In this document: positions 31,570 to 43,051 of the stretch, piece after piece
Numbering within the stretch: position 1 is the first letter of the stretch
How the letters are laid out: the number at the start of each line of letters is the position of its first letter
NCBI GenBank assembly: GCA_021234155.1
Contig: JAJEKV010000103.1
Coordinates: 744,001-808,000, forward strand
DNA length: 64,000 nt
Source: Isoetes taiwanensis
Taxonomy: Eukaryota > Streptophyta > Lycopodiopsida > Isoetales > Isoetaceae
Reading direction: 5' to 3'
Made by a program: the position numbers and the translations under genes
The notes under the pieces: generated by a model
What the model was told of the DNA's origin: nothing
Databases searched by the model: none
What the model saw: only the letters and a program-made list of their open reading frames with translations

Positions 31570-32463
31570 GATGCCATAGGGAGACGGCCGGCGTGGTGCT
31601 CGAGAAACTAAAGCCCTAGCGGGGGCATTGTGTTTTGCCATGTGACCCGGTACCGCGGACATAGCAATTACCTCCATTTCCAAGGAAAGGGCCTGCATTT
31701 CCAAAGAAGCGATTTCCTGCATTGCCAAAGAAATTCTTCTGCCTGCCACGACCGGAACCCCAATCCAAAGCCAGTTTTCGGGCCTGCCTTAACTTCTTAT
31801 CTCCATCATCCATATTGAAAGCACCAAGCTCAAAACACTCAGCGACCTTTGGACCCTCTCTATCCCTAATTAAGACATATTGTTTCCTATTTTTGATAAG
31901 AGAGTTACCTTTGTCGATGGATTGCGAGAGACACCCCAAGGTGTTTTTCCATCCCCCTGAGCTTGCTCTCAATTTAAAACACGCCCTCCACCTCATTTAG
32001 AAAATCAAATTGGCATGTTCCCATCAAATTTCGTGGTCAAAAGGGACTTCTTGCTCTTTCTCTCAATTTCCTGCTCAGAAAGCGGTGATCTTGGCGTCCA
32101 AGCTCTCCCATTCGGTCATCTCGTGGCGCTACAAAGGCGTTGCTCCATGCACACCCATCATGCCGGGCTCTAGCAAAATCCTCGTGAGGAGCATCTACGA
32201 GGTCGGGTATGGTGCCCCAAGCCTCTCCCATGGTACGTTTTCCCCAGCCTAGGAGCCATCAATGAATTCAACGATGACAAAATGCGTGAGTCTGGTTGAG
32301 TTCGGGCGAAGAAGCGTAAGTCCGACGAAAGCCGGTAGGGTGAAAATGGGAAGCACAGGGAAAAATCAAAGACAAAAGGAAAATCCGAATGCAGTAGCGT
32401 ATCCTGCAAGGAGAAAATTGTAGGGAAACCGGCAACAAGATAATGCTTGCACAAAAAGTGCAC
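31570..32463 (-). pseudogene. YR retroelement gag-like remnant
   Basis: Two open stretches lie upstream of RT. The first (about 32231-32037) contains HEDFARARHDG and DRMGELGRQDHRFLSR. The second (about 31996-31616) contains KNRKQYVLIRDREGPKVAE, KKLRQARKLAL and a Gly/Asn/Phe-rich end (FFGNAGNRFFGNAGPFLGN). A basic and then Gly/Asn-rich tail before RT is common for DIRS-order gag proteins. Assignment rests on position and style, as no catalytic motif exists. A stop separates the two stretches. Confidence 0.5.
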
Positions 32464-32484
32464 GGACTACGAGAAAACAGAGGA

Positions 32485-32676
32485 AAAGATGCTGTCGAGC
32501 CTTGGAGACGCTCAGCAGATGTGCTGATGAAAGAAATGGAAGCCCGGCTCTGCTATAAGAAGGTCTTCCAGGATCCTAACGGCCTGAGCCCAACTAACTA
32601 CGAGATCCTAACCAAAACTACAATGGTTTTGAGAACCTCATTTATCTTCGTTTCGTAAATCGAAGATAAATCTCAT
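32485..32676. repeat. 192-bp direct repeat, right copy of the YR element
   Basis: Partner of 28033-28224, with the same hairpin near its right end. On the element's coding strand this is the 5' repeat. The absence of visible differences implies recent insertion or recent homogenisation by recombination. Confidence 0.9.
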
Positions 32677-32783
32677 ATATTTGCTAAGAACAATGTGCTG
32701 GAGAAGCTTAGATATATCCTTAAACTAGATGACCAGAATGGCATGGGGATGCAAACCTATTCTCCTTTGCTATATCTGTAAGG

Positions 32784-33905
32784 TATGAATATCAAACTTT
32801 TTTTCCTGCTTATGAAGATTCTATTGTGGATGTTTTCCTTTTGGGGATTGAATACCATATTTGTATTTGGAAACAAGAGTTGCAGTTTTCATTTGGTGGA
32901 ACACATGGCGATTTAAATCTCTTCTCCTTTTTTACATCTTTAAGGTATGAATATCAAACTTTGTTTCTTGCTTATGGAGTGCATGTTTGTTTTCTATTCT
33001 ATTCTTTTGGGGATTGAATACTTTTCTAATATGTCTTTGATATATTGTTAGCGATGACACCGATGGCACTCTTAATAGGATGTGTTTTTGCTGCATCTAT
33101 TTGCAAATTTCATAAAACCTTAGATCTGCCAGTAATTGTCAAACAACCCATTTGTCTTGAGCAATGCTTACAGTGCTGGCACCCATACCAGCGACCCCTG
33201 ATACTCAATAATATAGTATACATGAAATATATAACATTGTTGTTTATGACATGCATGTGGAATATGTTGCAGTCTCCGCAATCTGGTATTGCAATCCCCA
33301 AGAACGCTGATTTGCTATTAAGGTACTTCACATTCTCAAGAGCTACAGATATGAATATCAAACTTCCTTTCCTGCTTATGAAGATTCTATTGTGCATGTT
33401 TTCCTTTTGGAGATTGGATAGTATACTTGCATTTGGAAATAAGAGTTGCAGTTTTCATTTGGTGGAACACATGGGGATTGTAACTCTCTTCTCCTTTCTT
33501 ACATCTAGAAGGTATGAGTATCAAACTTTCTTGCTTATGGAGTGCATGTTTGCATGTTTTCTTTTGGGGATTGAATACTATTCTAATATGTCTCTGATAT
33601 ATTGTTAGCGGTGACACCTATGGCACCCTTAATAGGATATGTTTTCGCTGCATGTATTTGTAGATTTCGTAGAATCTTAGATCCTCCAGTAATTGTCATT
33701 ATTGTTTACAGTCTTGGCACCCATACTAGCTACCCCTGATACTCACTAATGTAGTATACATGAAATATATAGCATTTTTGTTTGTGACATTCATGTGGAA
33801 TATATTCCACACTCCAATCTGGTATTGCAATCCCCAAGAACAATGCTAATTTGCCATTAAGGTACCACACATTCTCAAGAGCCATGGTATATACGCGCAT
33901 CGTGC
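32784..33905. repeat. Two tandem copies of a ~566-bp unit
   Basis: The copies begin at 32784 and 33350 (TATGAATATCAAAC...TGCTTATGAAGATTCTATTG) and stay alignable to about 33905, including GGCACCC-TAATAGGAT and TCTGGTATTGCAATCCCCAAG. An extra partial copy of the first ~45 bases sits at about 32942. Parts resemble alternating exon-like and T-rich intron-like pieces (for example ATATTGTTAGCGATGACACC), but no protein family is recognised. Confidence 0.75.
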
Positions 33906-34088
33906 GCGATTTATCAGGATTCAAGTTCCTGGAGTAGGAGATTTATAAATACAAGCAAGCTCTTCTCTGTTTAACTGATTTCTATTTTTGCTTTTGTTAA
34001 TGACATAGGAGGCAACAAAGCTTTGTTCAAATATTGGCAACATGGCAATGTGAGACAGTACTCTAGGAGATCGTGAAAATAATGTACT

Positions 34089-34450
34089 AAAACTCCTGCA
34101 AAACCCGACAGTCTAGGTGAGTTTGGTTCGTCTTTTTATGCCATGCCTACATTATAAGATAATTTCAAACCTATAAGATTGTTGAAGTTCACGGTGGAAA
34201 GACCAGCTTTCATTCCTTGCTTGACCAGTGCTTCCTTTTTGTACTTCAGATCTGGAAGTAATTAAAGTGATTATGAATGTGTTTAGGTGGTCATGGAAGA
34301 ACTGTGTTAAAACTCTTGCAAAGCCCCTCACATAAAACTCCTGCAAAGCCCCTCACAATCTGGGTGAGCTGCGGTTATCTTTTTTATGCCAAGTCTACAT
34401 TATAAACTAATTTCAAATCTATAAGTATTGTTGGAGTTCATGTTTAATGA
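34089..34450. repeat. Tandem duplication, period about 245 bp
   Basis: AAAACTCCTGCAAA-CCC followed by CTRGGTGAG...TTTTATGCCA-G-CTACATTATAA starts at 34089 and again at 34334, with one extra short copy of the first part at about 34309. No coding is recognised. Confidence 0.65.
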
Positions 34451-35235
34451 ACAATTTCCCTTCTTGCGGTGATTTGTGCTTTAGAACTTCGTGCTCTTGG
34501 GCTCTACACATAATCAACAAGTTCCAAAGTCTTCATGCAACTTGATCTATTAATTTTCATTCTGATGTTTTAAAGTGCTTCTATAGGCGAGTCAATCTTC
34601 CAGAACCAAATATCCCTTGCACAGCCAGGGAAGACAAGACCAGGGAAGACGAGGTAGCAAATAAGGCTGCTACATCATGTAAGGTGGCCCGAAATTGTTT
34701 TGTTTTCCCTGCAGGAGCATATTTATTCAAAAACCTATGCTCCTAATAAATGTCAAGTACTGCCTATACAATCCAATATGTGCAGAATCGTGGTTGATAC
34801 GAGTCATATTGTTAAATAATAATATGACTCTTTAAACCAGTTGAAATTCTAGATGCATGATTACCAAGCAATTTCACTATATATCTTGCATTTGTATTTC
34901 ATCAAAACCTTATGACAAAAACATGCCAGGAAAGCCACGACATTATTTGATGAATGTGTGATCCATTTATACTATTTATGTATGCAGCTTTTGCTAGATT
35001 GTAAATCCTACTACTTCTAGAAATAATGTCATGCTTTCATGCATGACAAGGTGTAGTCCACTCCGAATAGACACCATAAATTGCAGTTCGAAGGACCTTG
35101 CTTGCATTTCAGATCTATTGGTGGAGCATTACAAAGTGCTTACAACCTCATATTTTGCAATCCATTGTGAAGCCATTGCTGTGTTTTATTGGCATATACC
35201 CTATATTTGAAGGTGACCTAGAAAATTACTTTCAT
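34451..35235. other. Intergenic, no gene recognised
   Basis: AT-rich noncoding sequence with short frames only. A small direct repeat, CAGGGAAGAC-A (about 34622 and 34638), is the only structure noticed. Confidence 0.4.
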
Positions 35236-35790
35236 TCAAAGAATGAATAGAATAGAATAGAATAGTTTTTTAAGGACCCATACAATGGGCTAGTACAATC
35301 ATTACTACTAGGATTAAAAAACCCCTGCCTCGAAAGGTTTTCAAGGGAAAAACCTTTGCAGTAATGATGATACTAGACAAGCTTAGGTAATGACTACTGA
35401 GGGCTCAGTAATTGCAGACGTTTATCTAGAACCTCAAGTATGTATAATGCCAAGTCATGCACAGATGGTGCGCTGAGAAGTTGTGGAAGCGTGGAATGGA
35501 ATGCTAAGGTCGAAAAATGATTCCGGACTATCTCAAAAGCAGGGCAACTCAGAAGAGTATGGCTTTCATCTTCAATAACCTGTAACTGGCAACAGGCACA
35601 TAGTCTCGCTTCTCGCGGCAATTGCGGCCGCTCCCATCTACCTGTCTCAATCCGTAGCCTGTGGGACCCCGTGCGAATTGATGCAATAGCTACAAGAGCA
35701 TTTTGGACCCTATGTCTTCTCTGAAGAATTCCCAACACCCACAAGATGAAGTTCTCCAATGCATAGTATGATCTTCTGTACAACGAGTTA
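35236..35790 (-). mobile_element. Non-LTR retrotransposon 3' fragment with (TATTC)n tail
   Basis: The minus-strand frame 35783-35394 reads RRHRVQNALVAIASIRTGSH, then RLRIETGRWERPQLPREARL with CACC, ESHTLLSCPAFEIVRNHF and a C-terminal helix. This matches in layout the zinc-knuckle tail of the fragment at 19.9-20.2 kb (VGRWQ...LCPCC...FHTFLECPSYDHIR). The element ends on the minus strand in repeated TATTC (35243-35262 on plus as GAATA repeats), a microsatellite tail. Everything upstream of the knuckle is missing. Confidence 0.7.
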
Positions 35791-37745
35791 CTTACTGGGA
35801 GGCCATCAACAGCTTGACTAGGCTACTTAGCCATGTTTTCCTGGTAGAAATTCGAGCACGATCAACTACCAAGGTCACATACACTAACTAGGTATACTCA
35901 ACATGCAAGGCAACGAGTGCATAGATTTAATATTTCTTTGCAAATTCGATCTTATTCAACTCTTCATTCATAGAAAGACTAGCTTTAAGAGATGCTTCCG
36001 ATTTCTAAATGGCGCCATATAATAATGGTTGTTAGAAATTCATACAGTCGAATCTTAATGTTGTAACCATGCACCTGTGCGCTTGGGAAACTAGCTACAA
36101 CAACAAATGATGCTACCCTTGGCATAGCATATGGTGAGTAATTGTTTTGCGCTTAGGTTTTATGCATAGTAGAGTAATGGGGAAATTGCCACACCTTTGT
36201 TTTTATCCAATCCTGCATCTAAACCATTAATTAACTTTGTCATTTGCAGCGTGCATACTTTTTCCTCCCTTAAACCATGCAACAACTATCAATATTGTAG
36301 ATTTCTTTTGATAAACATTACAGTCAAAGGTATCATTATGTTTAAACACTTAGGAAATGACCAATGATGGTTGTGCTAGCCGAATTGACAAACTTAAATC
36401 TATGGGACTCACACTTCTTAAAGCCATTGGCCCATGAGAATAAATGACATTTTTTATATTAAAAGTACAAGTACTCTAATTAATCTTTGTCTCAGGCACC
36501 ATATCAACAAAACACCACAACATGAGTACTCTAATCTTTGTGTGGTTGTCATACCAATCTTAACAGCACGAACATTTCATACCTTCCAAATGGTAGACAA
36601 TACTAGCCGCTAATAACAGGTGCATACGTATGCATAACAATGATGATCACAATCGCCTGAAAAGTATCTGAATGATAAAATTCAATTCAATTCAACAAAC
36701 TAAAATTATATTGCATTTCCCAATTTATATCGTTGAGCATCCAGTACAAAAGGTTGTTTAGACGTGAACCTAAATTCTATAGTTCCTTTTTTGTAACACT
36801 GCAATTTTTGTTTGTTGCATTTGATCTCTCTGAAGCCTTAGGTTTTATTTGTATGATTTTGTTCATGCACTCCACATGTTCTTCGTTGCATCGAGCGTAT
36901 TGAAAAAAGAGAACATGTTGCTTGCAATATTTCCATGTTTATATGTGGCACATACAAATAGGATATATTCCTAGAATTCAAAAAACTCACATGTTGTATA
37001 TTGCTTGACGTAGTGATCAAACTTGGACTATAGAAACTGTGCAAATGTTGTTTCACAAATATTAGTATAGGTTCATAATATTATCATCATTAGGTTGAAA
37101 AAGCCATGTATTGCAATGATGTTTGAACAAAAGAAACCACTATAGAAACGATCAACAAGAAGATCAAATTCATATGTAACTTAAGTAACACAACCAATCT
37201 TCGAGCTGCGTAAAATCTTCTGCAAATTATTTTGCTCTAGCTTCCTTTTGAATATAGCAAAATATTGTGCATATATATACAATTTCATAACTACCCATTT
37301 AAAAATGTACTTATGCCCGGCAACGCCGGCACCCATTACTAGTATTCTCTATATCTCAAATCCATATATTCTTATCTCTATCAATGACCCTACCATGAAA
37401 CCTTATTTGTACCATAAATATAGACCAAACTTTTCTATATGACACAGTTAGATTGCATTCCCTTCCACTATTATCATGAACATAAAAATTGATCTTACAT
37501 CCTACTGTTTGTTATATAGTGGCCATTATAGTTTAAATTCATGTCCTCATTTGACCTTATAATTTTTTAGTTATGCTCCATAGGAACAAATACATGAGAT
37601 TTGCCACCAAGGAATTAATCAACAAATCTAGAATGATTTATCAAATGGTACCTTTCAAGCCTAATTGCATAGAATATGAATAAACAATTAACTTGGTTTT
37701 TCTTGCACATGCAGTCAACTTCGGTCGCAATGTTTAAGCGTGTTG
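35791..37745. other. Intergenic, no gene recognised
   Basis: About 2 kb of AT-rich sequence without recognisable coding, RNA gene or repeat partner inside the window. Confidence 0.4.
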
Positions 37746-37751
37746 AGCTTT

Positions 37752-37940
37752 AGGGAGGACATATGGAATATATATCGATGGAATCAAGTTCCTAATGGTG
37801 TTTGTTGCGGTACGGGGAGGGGATATAGATTATATATATCAATGGAATCAAGTTCCTAATGGTGTTTGTTGAGGTATGGGGAGGGGGTATAGATTATATA
37901 TATCAATGGAACTAAGTTACTAGTGGTGCTAGTTAGAGCT
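37752..37940. repeat. Three tandem copies of a 64-bp unit
   Basis: The unit GGGGAGG-GATATAGATTATA followed by TATATCAATGGAATCAAGTT and CCTAATGGTGTTTGTTG begins at about 37752, 37816 and 37880. The first copy is more diverged at its left end and the third at its right end. Confidence 0.85.
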
Positions 37941-39193
37941 AAAAAACATATATCGGAAAAACAAAATCGAGGGTGCCTATATATTTGATTGCATTTGGAT
38001 CTAGATTTAGTGGTTGGGAAAGCAATGGCGTTAAGTTATTCTACAGTTAAATCACTAGTGGTACATTTCGAATTGAAGGCCAGGTAATTTCTTGGGTAGA
38101 GAAGGTTGGCCATGATTCGCCAACATTTCTATGGCTATGGTTGAAGATCATAAAACATTCGCCAACATAGCTATTTCTAAAAAGATTCGCCAACATTTCT
38201 ATATAATACCTTTGGAAATTTACCCTTAAGGGCAATCTTGGTCTGGGAAAGGTATACGAATGTGGAAAGCAGACAACAATAACTTTCCTACAATCCCAAG
38301 CAGTTCACCTAGGGCTGTTAAGCCATGTGGAAGCTTGAACGATACTGGTGTATTGAAACCGTCCATTGCATAGTACATGATGCATTGGGCAACTATCTCT
38401 AGGGTTCGCACAAACTCATGGTCTAGTGCATACATGAATGAGGTTATTGACTACTGGTCTGCTTTGATGCGTGTTCTTGGAGAAGTCTGGTAGGCAGTGC
38501 AAAAATTAAAGATTTCTAGCCTCGGACCAGACAACTTGTGCTGGTTGACTCAGACATAGGACCGCACCTTATGTAGGCCATGCATCGGTTAGCTCACGCA
38601 ATCCAGTTGAAATATTCGACCCATATCAAGATGCTAAGAAAGGTATGTTTTTGCTTGTCAGACCACCACACATATCCTAGATGGGTAGCCTAGGGGTAAC
38701 TTGTCTTTTAGTGGGAGCCTATAGCTAGAACGGATACCGCTTATGCTCTTAACAATAACGACATTGTTGGAGTAAAGAATGGAGACCAAAATCTAATGAC
38801 ACACCATACTATCCACATCTTAAAACCATAGACTATGGTTGGTCAGTGAAGAATAAGACCATTGCTAATGATGATCCCTACTAGTGTGAGGATTCAATTG
38901 TAGGAACTATTGGCAAAAGAAGTCAGTGATGATAATAGATGAAAATTTTTGAGGTGAGCCATTTGGCTAGCTCAAAATTCTCAAAATTGTATTGTTCTCT
39001 CCTATATTTGGCCAGCTCAAAATTGTATTAGTATTGTCTCACATTGTGCCAGAATTTTGCTCCGAAATCCTTCCTTGCGTGATACCAAAGGAGTTAGTCA
39101 CAGGCTTGCTATTCCAAAGCACGAAATAGAGGATATCGTAGCAGGGTTCATTAATCAGGGATCAGGATGGCTGGCTAGGATTAATGGCTGAAT
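37941..39193. other. Intergenic, no gene recognised
   Basis: It contains three copies of ATTCGCCAACAT (about 38117, 38158 and 38184) and a 68-codon minus frame (38435-38226, including LPHGLTALGELLGIVGKLLL) that I cannot assign. No splice pattern supports a gene here. Confidence 0.4.
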
Positions 39194-39612
39194 GGGTGAA
39201 AATAGAGTTACCCTGGTTTTGGTGATACCTTCGCAGGGTATCCCTTATGGCGGAATCACCAAAATCACAGTAACTGTGCAATCACGTTGACTACGCCTAC
39301 CCTAGCCATTTTTTTGCTCGAGGATGGATATCTCGGCCGATCCAACTCCAAATCAGTTCGAGCGACTTCCACCATGGTCGAAATAAGAGGGGTTAAAAGA
39401 GCTGATCTCTACAAACCAAAAATCTCCCCCAGCGCCTCCGGATTCTACCAGTTCCAAGAAGGCAAAAAACTGCCCTCAAAATGTGTAGTAACCCACTTAC
39501 TGTGAAGTTAGGTCGGGTGATTTTGCCGGACGGAATTTATTTTGTTGTGATTTGGCCGGAAGGGATACAATGCGAAGGTATCATCAAAACCAGGATAACT
39601 CTATATTCACCC
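39194..39612. mobile_element. MITE-like element with ~60-70-bp inverted ends
   Basis: GGGTGAAAATAGAGTTACCC then TGGTTTTGGTGATACCTTCG at the left (39194 on) is mirrored at the right (ending 39612), with about ten mismatches by eye. The arms continue to a GGAATCACC/GGCCAAATCAC region. The inside is noncoding. The bases just outside (CTGAAT and GCTGGG) give no convincing target-site duplication. Confidence 0.75.
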
Positions 39613-40354
39613 GCTGGGGACGGTAAGGTTTCAGGTACAGGTAATGCGGGGGGCGGAGTAAATAAGGGTGGCCACATGCGACAATGTTTTGGAAGCCTCC
39701 ACCCCCAAGAACCTTCCCAATCGGCAATGGAAGAGAGCCCCCCCCCCGAGCTCAATCGGGTAAGATTGGAGGCCCGTGAGTGGAACATTCCAAAGCTGCC
39801 CTCCCGTTCCCCCTTTGCCAATTGGAGGCCGCCATCTCCTTGTTGAAATGAAAAAAATGACATGTGGCCGCCCCTAATGGAACCGTTGGAGAAAAGTTGG
39901 GGGATTTGCCGGCCCAAATTATTCCGCTTCAGAATCCACCAAGTTTAGGTATAACCATCTTGGGCCATCAAATGTGCTATGGGCTAATTTAAATCTTGAT
40001 GTAATGTTTTGCTAAGGGTTTGGCATCCTATGGAATGAATGTGAACCAAAAGAAAATTGGCTATGCCATAGAGTAGTCTCACGCCCACGTTCGGCGGAAT
40101 GGCATAATGTTATAGAGGGTCGTTTAAGCCTACAACAATAACTTTGGATCTGCCTCATAAATCATTGATATGTTTTGCTGATGCTTCACGTTCATGGCGT
40201 CCAGAGCTTTGAAACAAGCAGTCTCATACCGAGGAAGATCGTAGAAGGTCTTTTAAACCTACAACAATAACTTTGGATTTGCCTGATAAATCACTGATAC
40301 GGAGTGCTTATGCTTTTCTCATGGTTCATGGTAGGAATGATACCTTAAGTTAGG
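39613..40354. other. Upstream region of the PPR gene
   Basis: No coding is recognised. A sentence of about 25-30 bases around CCTACAACAATAACTTTGGAT occurs twice (about 40130 and 40258), each followed by TGCCT-ATAAATCA-TGATA, giving a ~128-bp imperfect tandem duplication. No clear TATA box was fixed. Confidence 0.45.
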
Positions 40355-43051
40355 ATGGGCACTCGCCTTATGCACAAGGTAACACCTTCTATTACTTCAG
40401 ATCGATTTATTTCTGCTTTGATTACGGTGCCGATATTTTTCTATTACACTGGTGTATGGCAGTCACAATTAAGAGCAACAGGATATCAAAATATTGGTCA
40501 CCACAACATGATTGACGACTTGGGCAATAATCTGATTCTCCCACTTCCAGAAGCTTGTAAGGAAAGAAAGTACTTAGATGGTGACTATGTTATTGGCTCA
40601 TTTGCTGCTAGAGGAAGCTTAATTGAAGCAAATGAAGCATTTACCAAGATTTCAGAACCAAGTATTTACACCTGGACTGCAATAATTGCAACAAATGCCA
40701 AGCTTGGAACAGGTGAAGTGCCACTCCATTTATACAATAAAATGCAATTATCAGGTGTACAGAGCAATGGTTATGCTTGTGTTGCAGTCCTTAAGGCGTG
40801 CACAATAGCATTGTCCCTTATACAAGGAAGGCTTATCCACTCTCATGTCCTAAAAAGCAGACTCCAAGTGCATGTTATTCTAGGGAATTCCTTAATCAAT
40901 ATGTATGCCAAGTGTGGGAATTTTGAAGAGGCAAATTTAATTTTCATTAATTTGCCCCATCAAAATGTAGTCACTTGGAATGCAATAATTGCAGGATATG
41001 TTCAGCATGGACATACTCTCCTTGCTTTCAGTTGTTTTGAAAAAATGCAAAATGAAGGGATTAAACCAAACGTGGTGTCATGGGGTACAATCATTGTGGC
41101 ATGCAACCAATGTGGAGAAGATTTTCTTGCCCTGGAATGTTTTCAAAGGATGCAACAACAAGGTGTAAGTTCAGACGAGATCATATTTTCAAGCGTTCTC
41201 AAAGCTTGCGCTGACATAGTAAATATAGAGCATGGTAGGCTACTTCATTGCCAGCTTTTAAAAAGCGGATTTGATTTGTGCCCTGTCTTGAATTGCAGTT
41301 TAATTGATATGTATGCAAAATGTGGAAGTCTAGAGGGTGCTTGTAAAGTTTTCCAAAAATTACCGATTCGAGATGGAGCTTCTTGGCGCTCAATAATAGC
41401 AGGATATGTTCAACATGGAGAAGCCAGGCTCGGGCTGCAGTATTTTCAAGACATGCAGCAGTTTGGATTTAGAATGGAAAGCAGCATAATAATACTTGCA
41501 TTGAAAGCATGTAGCATCATAGGTTCTATAGAACAGGGTAGGCTGGTTCACTGTAAAAGTATTGATGTTGGGCTCCAATCAGATAGCATTCTAGGGAATA
41601 CTCTTATTAACATGTATGCAAAATGCAAGAGGCTTGAGGAGGCATGTAATGTTTTTGATAAGTTGCCTAACAAAGATGTCGTGTCATGGAATGCAATGAT
41701 TGCAGGGTATGCCCAACATGGAGAATGCTCACTTGCTTTAGAATGTTTCTTGGAGATGCAAAAAGCAATGGTTTCGCCAAATGTGGTGTCGTGGAGTGCA
41801 TTGATTGCGGGATATGCCGAGCATGGGGAGGGTTTTCTTGCTTTAGAATGCTTTGAGAAGATGCAGCATGAGGGTGTGAGGCCAAATCATGTTACATTTC
41901 TAAGCATTTGTAAAGCATGTGCCAGCTTAAGAGTAATAGAGCAAGGAAGAATTGTCCATGATAAAATTATTGATTTTGGACTTCAATCTGACGTTGTTAT
42001 GGGGAACACAATTGTCGATATGTATATTAAATGTGGGAGCTTGGAAGAGGCATATGAGGTGTTTAACAAGTTAGCAAAGAAAGATGCAGCATCATGGGCT
42101 GCACTTATTGTAGGATATGCACAGAATGGTGAAGGCCTCCTTGCTCTTGAGTGTTTTGATCAGATGCAGCAGCAAGGCATCAGTTCAACCAATATTATTT
42201 TTGTAGGCGTCTTAAAAGCTTGCGCAAGTATAGGTGCAATAGATCAGGGGAGAGTTGTACATGACAAGATTACCAAATCTGGGTACCCTTTAGATAGTGC
42301 ACTAGGTAATACTCTTGTGGACATGTATTTCAAGTGTGGGAGTCTCAAAGATGCCTGTGACATATTTGAGAACTTGCCCAATCGAAGTGCTGTTTCATGG
42401 AATATAATGATTGCAGGATATGCCCAGCATGGCAAAGCCAGCCTTGCTTTAAAATACTTTGAAAAAATGCAAAAATATTGTATAATGCCAAATGAGGTAT
42501 CTTTTACCATCATTATTATCTTGTGCAGCCACATGGGCCTTGTGGATGAAGGTAGGCACCATTTCAAGTCCATGATGGAACATTATGGTATTATACCATC
42601 CACTTTCCATTATGCATGCATGGTTGATCTCCTGAGCCATGCAGGATGTGTTAGAGAAACAGAAGCTTTGCTCCATTCCACTACCCAACCTAATGTTATT
42701 GGATGGACATCATTGCTTGATGCTTGCAGAATCAGTGGTGATGTTCATCTAGGCAAATCTTGCTTTGATCAAATTGTTTATTTTGTTCCTCAATGTGCAG
42801 CTATATATGTACTTATGTCGAACATGTATGCTGATGCGCAAATGGAGGAAGATGCTTTCAGAATTCTTCAGCTTGCAAGTTCTGCAGGAGCATGGAAGGT
42901 GAATGTTTTTAAGGAAAACCTTGAATTTGGTGACAGGAATAGAAGCCATGTTAGAAGTGAGGGCATTTGTTCTAAAGCAGACCTATCAGGACATCACTTG
43001 TCCAATTTAGACATCGGCATAAATGTGTCACAATCTAAGATGAATCCCTGA
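40355..43051 (+). CDS. PLS-type pentatricopeptide repeat (PPR) protein, 898 aa
   Basis: A single uninterrupted frame starts at an ATG and ends at TGA. Residues ~1-95 are a divergent N-terminus that could include an organelle-targeting segment (few acidic residues in the first 50). From ~residue 100 to ~820 about twenty PPR motifs follow, in the P-L-S pattern: S-type VVTWNAIIAGYVQHG, L-type SSVLKACADIVNIEHGRLLH and P-type NSLINMYAKCGNFEEANLIF. An E1-like motif follows (AAIYVLMSNMYADAQMEEDA), then a shortened, altered E+-like tail (FGDRNRSHV). There is no DYW deaminase. PPR proteins bind organellar RNA, usually one base per motif, and E-type members act in C-to-U editing or RNA stability with partner proteins. 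The lack of introns is typical of the family. The abrupt tail suggests a truncated E+ or DYW ancestor; it may still work. Confidence 0.93.
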   Translation: MGTRLMHKVTPSITSDRFISALITVPIFFYYTGVWQSQLRATGYQNIGHHNMIDDLGNNLILPLPEACKERKYLDGDYVIGSFAARGSLIEANEAFTKISEPSIYTWTAIIATNAKLGTGEVPLHLYNKMQLSGVQSNGYACVAVLKACTIALSLIQGRLIHSHVLKSRLQVHVILGNSLINMYAKCGNFEEANLIFINLPHQNVVTWNAIIAGYVQHGHTLLAFSCFEKMQNEGIKPNVVSWGTIIVACNQCGEDFLALECFQRMQQQGVSSDEIIFSSVLKACADIVNIEHGRLLHCQLLKSGFDLCPVLNCSLIDMYAKCGSLEGACKVFQKLPIRDGASWRSIIAGYVQHGEARLGLQYFQDMQQFGFRMESSIIILALKACSIIGSIEQGRLVHCKSIDVGLQSDSILGNTLINMYAKCKRLEEACNVFDKLPNKDVVSWNAMIAGYAQHGECSLALECFLEMQKAMVSPNVVSWSALIAGYAEHGEGFLALECFEKMQHEGVRPNHVTFLSICKACASLRVIEQGRIVHDKIIDFGLQSDVVMGNTIVDMYIKCGSLEEAYEVFNKLAKKDAASWAALIVGYAQNGEGLLALECFDQMQQQGISSTNIIFVGVLKACASIGAIDQGRVVHDKITKSGYPLDSALGNTLVDMYFKCGSLKDACDIFENLPNRSAVSWNIMIAGYAQHGKASLALKYFEKMQKYCIMPNEVSFTIIIILCSHMGLVDEGRHHFKSMMEHYGIIPSTFHYACMVDLLSHAGCVRETEALLHSTTQPNVIGWTSLLDACRISGDVHLGKSCFDQIVYFVPQCAAIYVLMSNMYADAQMEEDAFRILQLASSAGAWKVNVFKENLEFGDRNRSHVRSEGICSKADLSGHHLSNLDIGINVSQSKMNP

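Larger units (their letters stand above)
28033..32676 (-). mobile_element. DIRS/Ngaro-like tyrosine-recombinase (YR) retrotransposon
   Basis: On the minus strand the order is gag remnant (about 32460-31570), RT (31434-30277), RNase H with the DIRS-type C-terminal domain (30252-29458), and tyrosine recombinase (29423 to about 28380). No DDE integrase is seen; the YR takes its place, which defines the order DIRS. The unit is bounded by 192-bp direct repeats (28033-28224 and 32485-32676) in which I see no difference. No target-site duplication is visible, as expected for YR insertion. RT and RNase H frames are open, but YR needs three frames, so this copy looks non-autonomous. Whether the repeats are the outermost termini, or one arm of the split-repeat (A1-B1-A2-B2) arrangement of PAT/Ngaro elements, cannot be settled here. 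Confidence 0.82.

Noticed and set aside
33935-33955. TTTATAAATA as a TATA box
   Set aside because: No downstream gene was recognised within several kilobases; such AT-rich words are frequent here.
38226-38435. Short minus frame with PHGLTALGELLGIVGKL
   Set aside because: Looks protein-like, but it has no flanking exons, no recognised family and sits among decayed spacer repeats.
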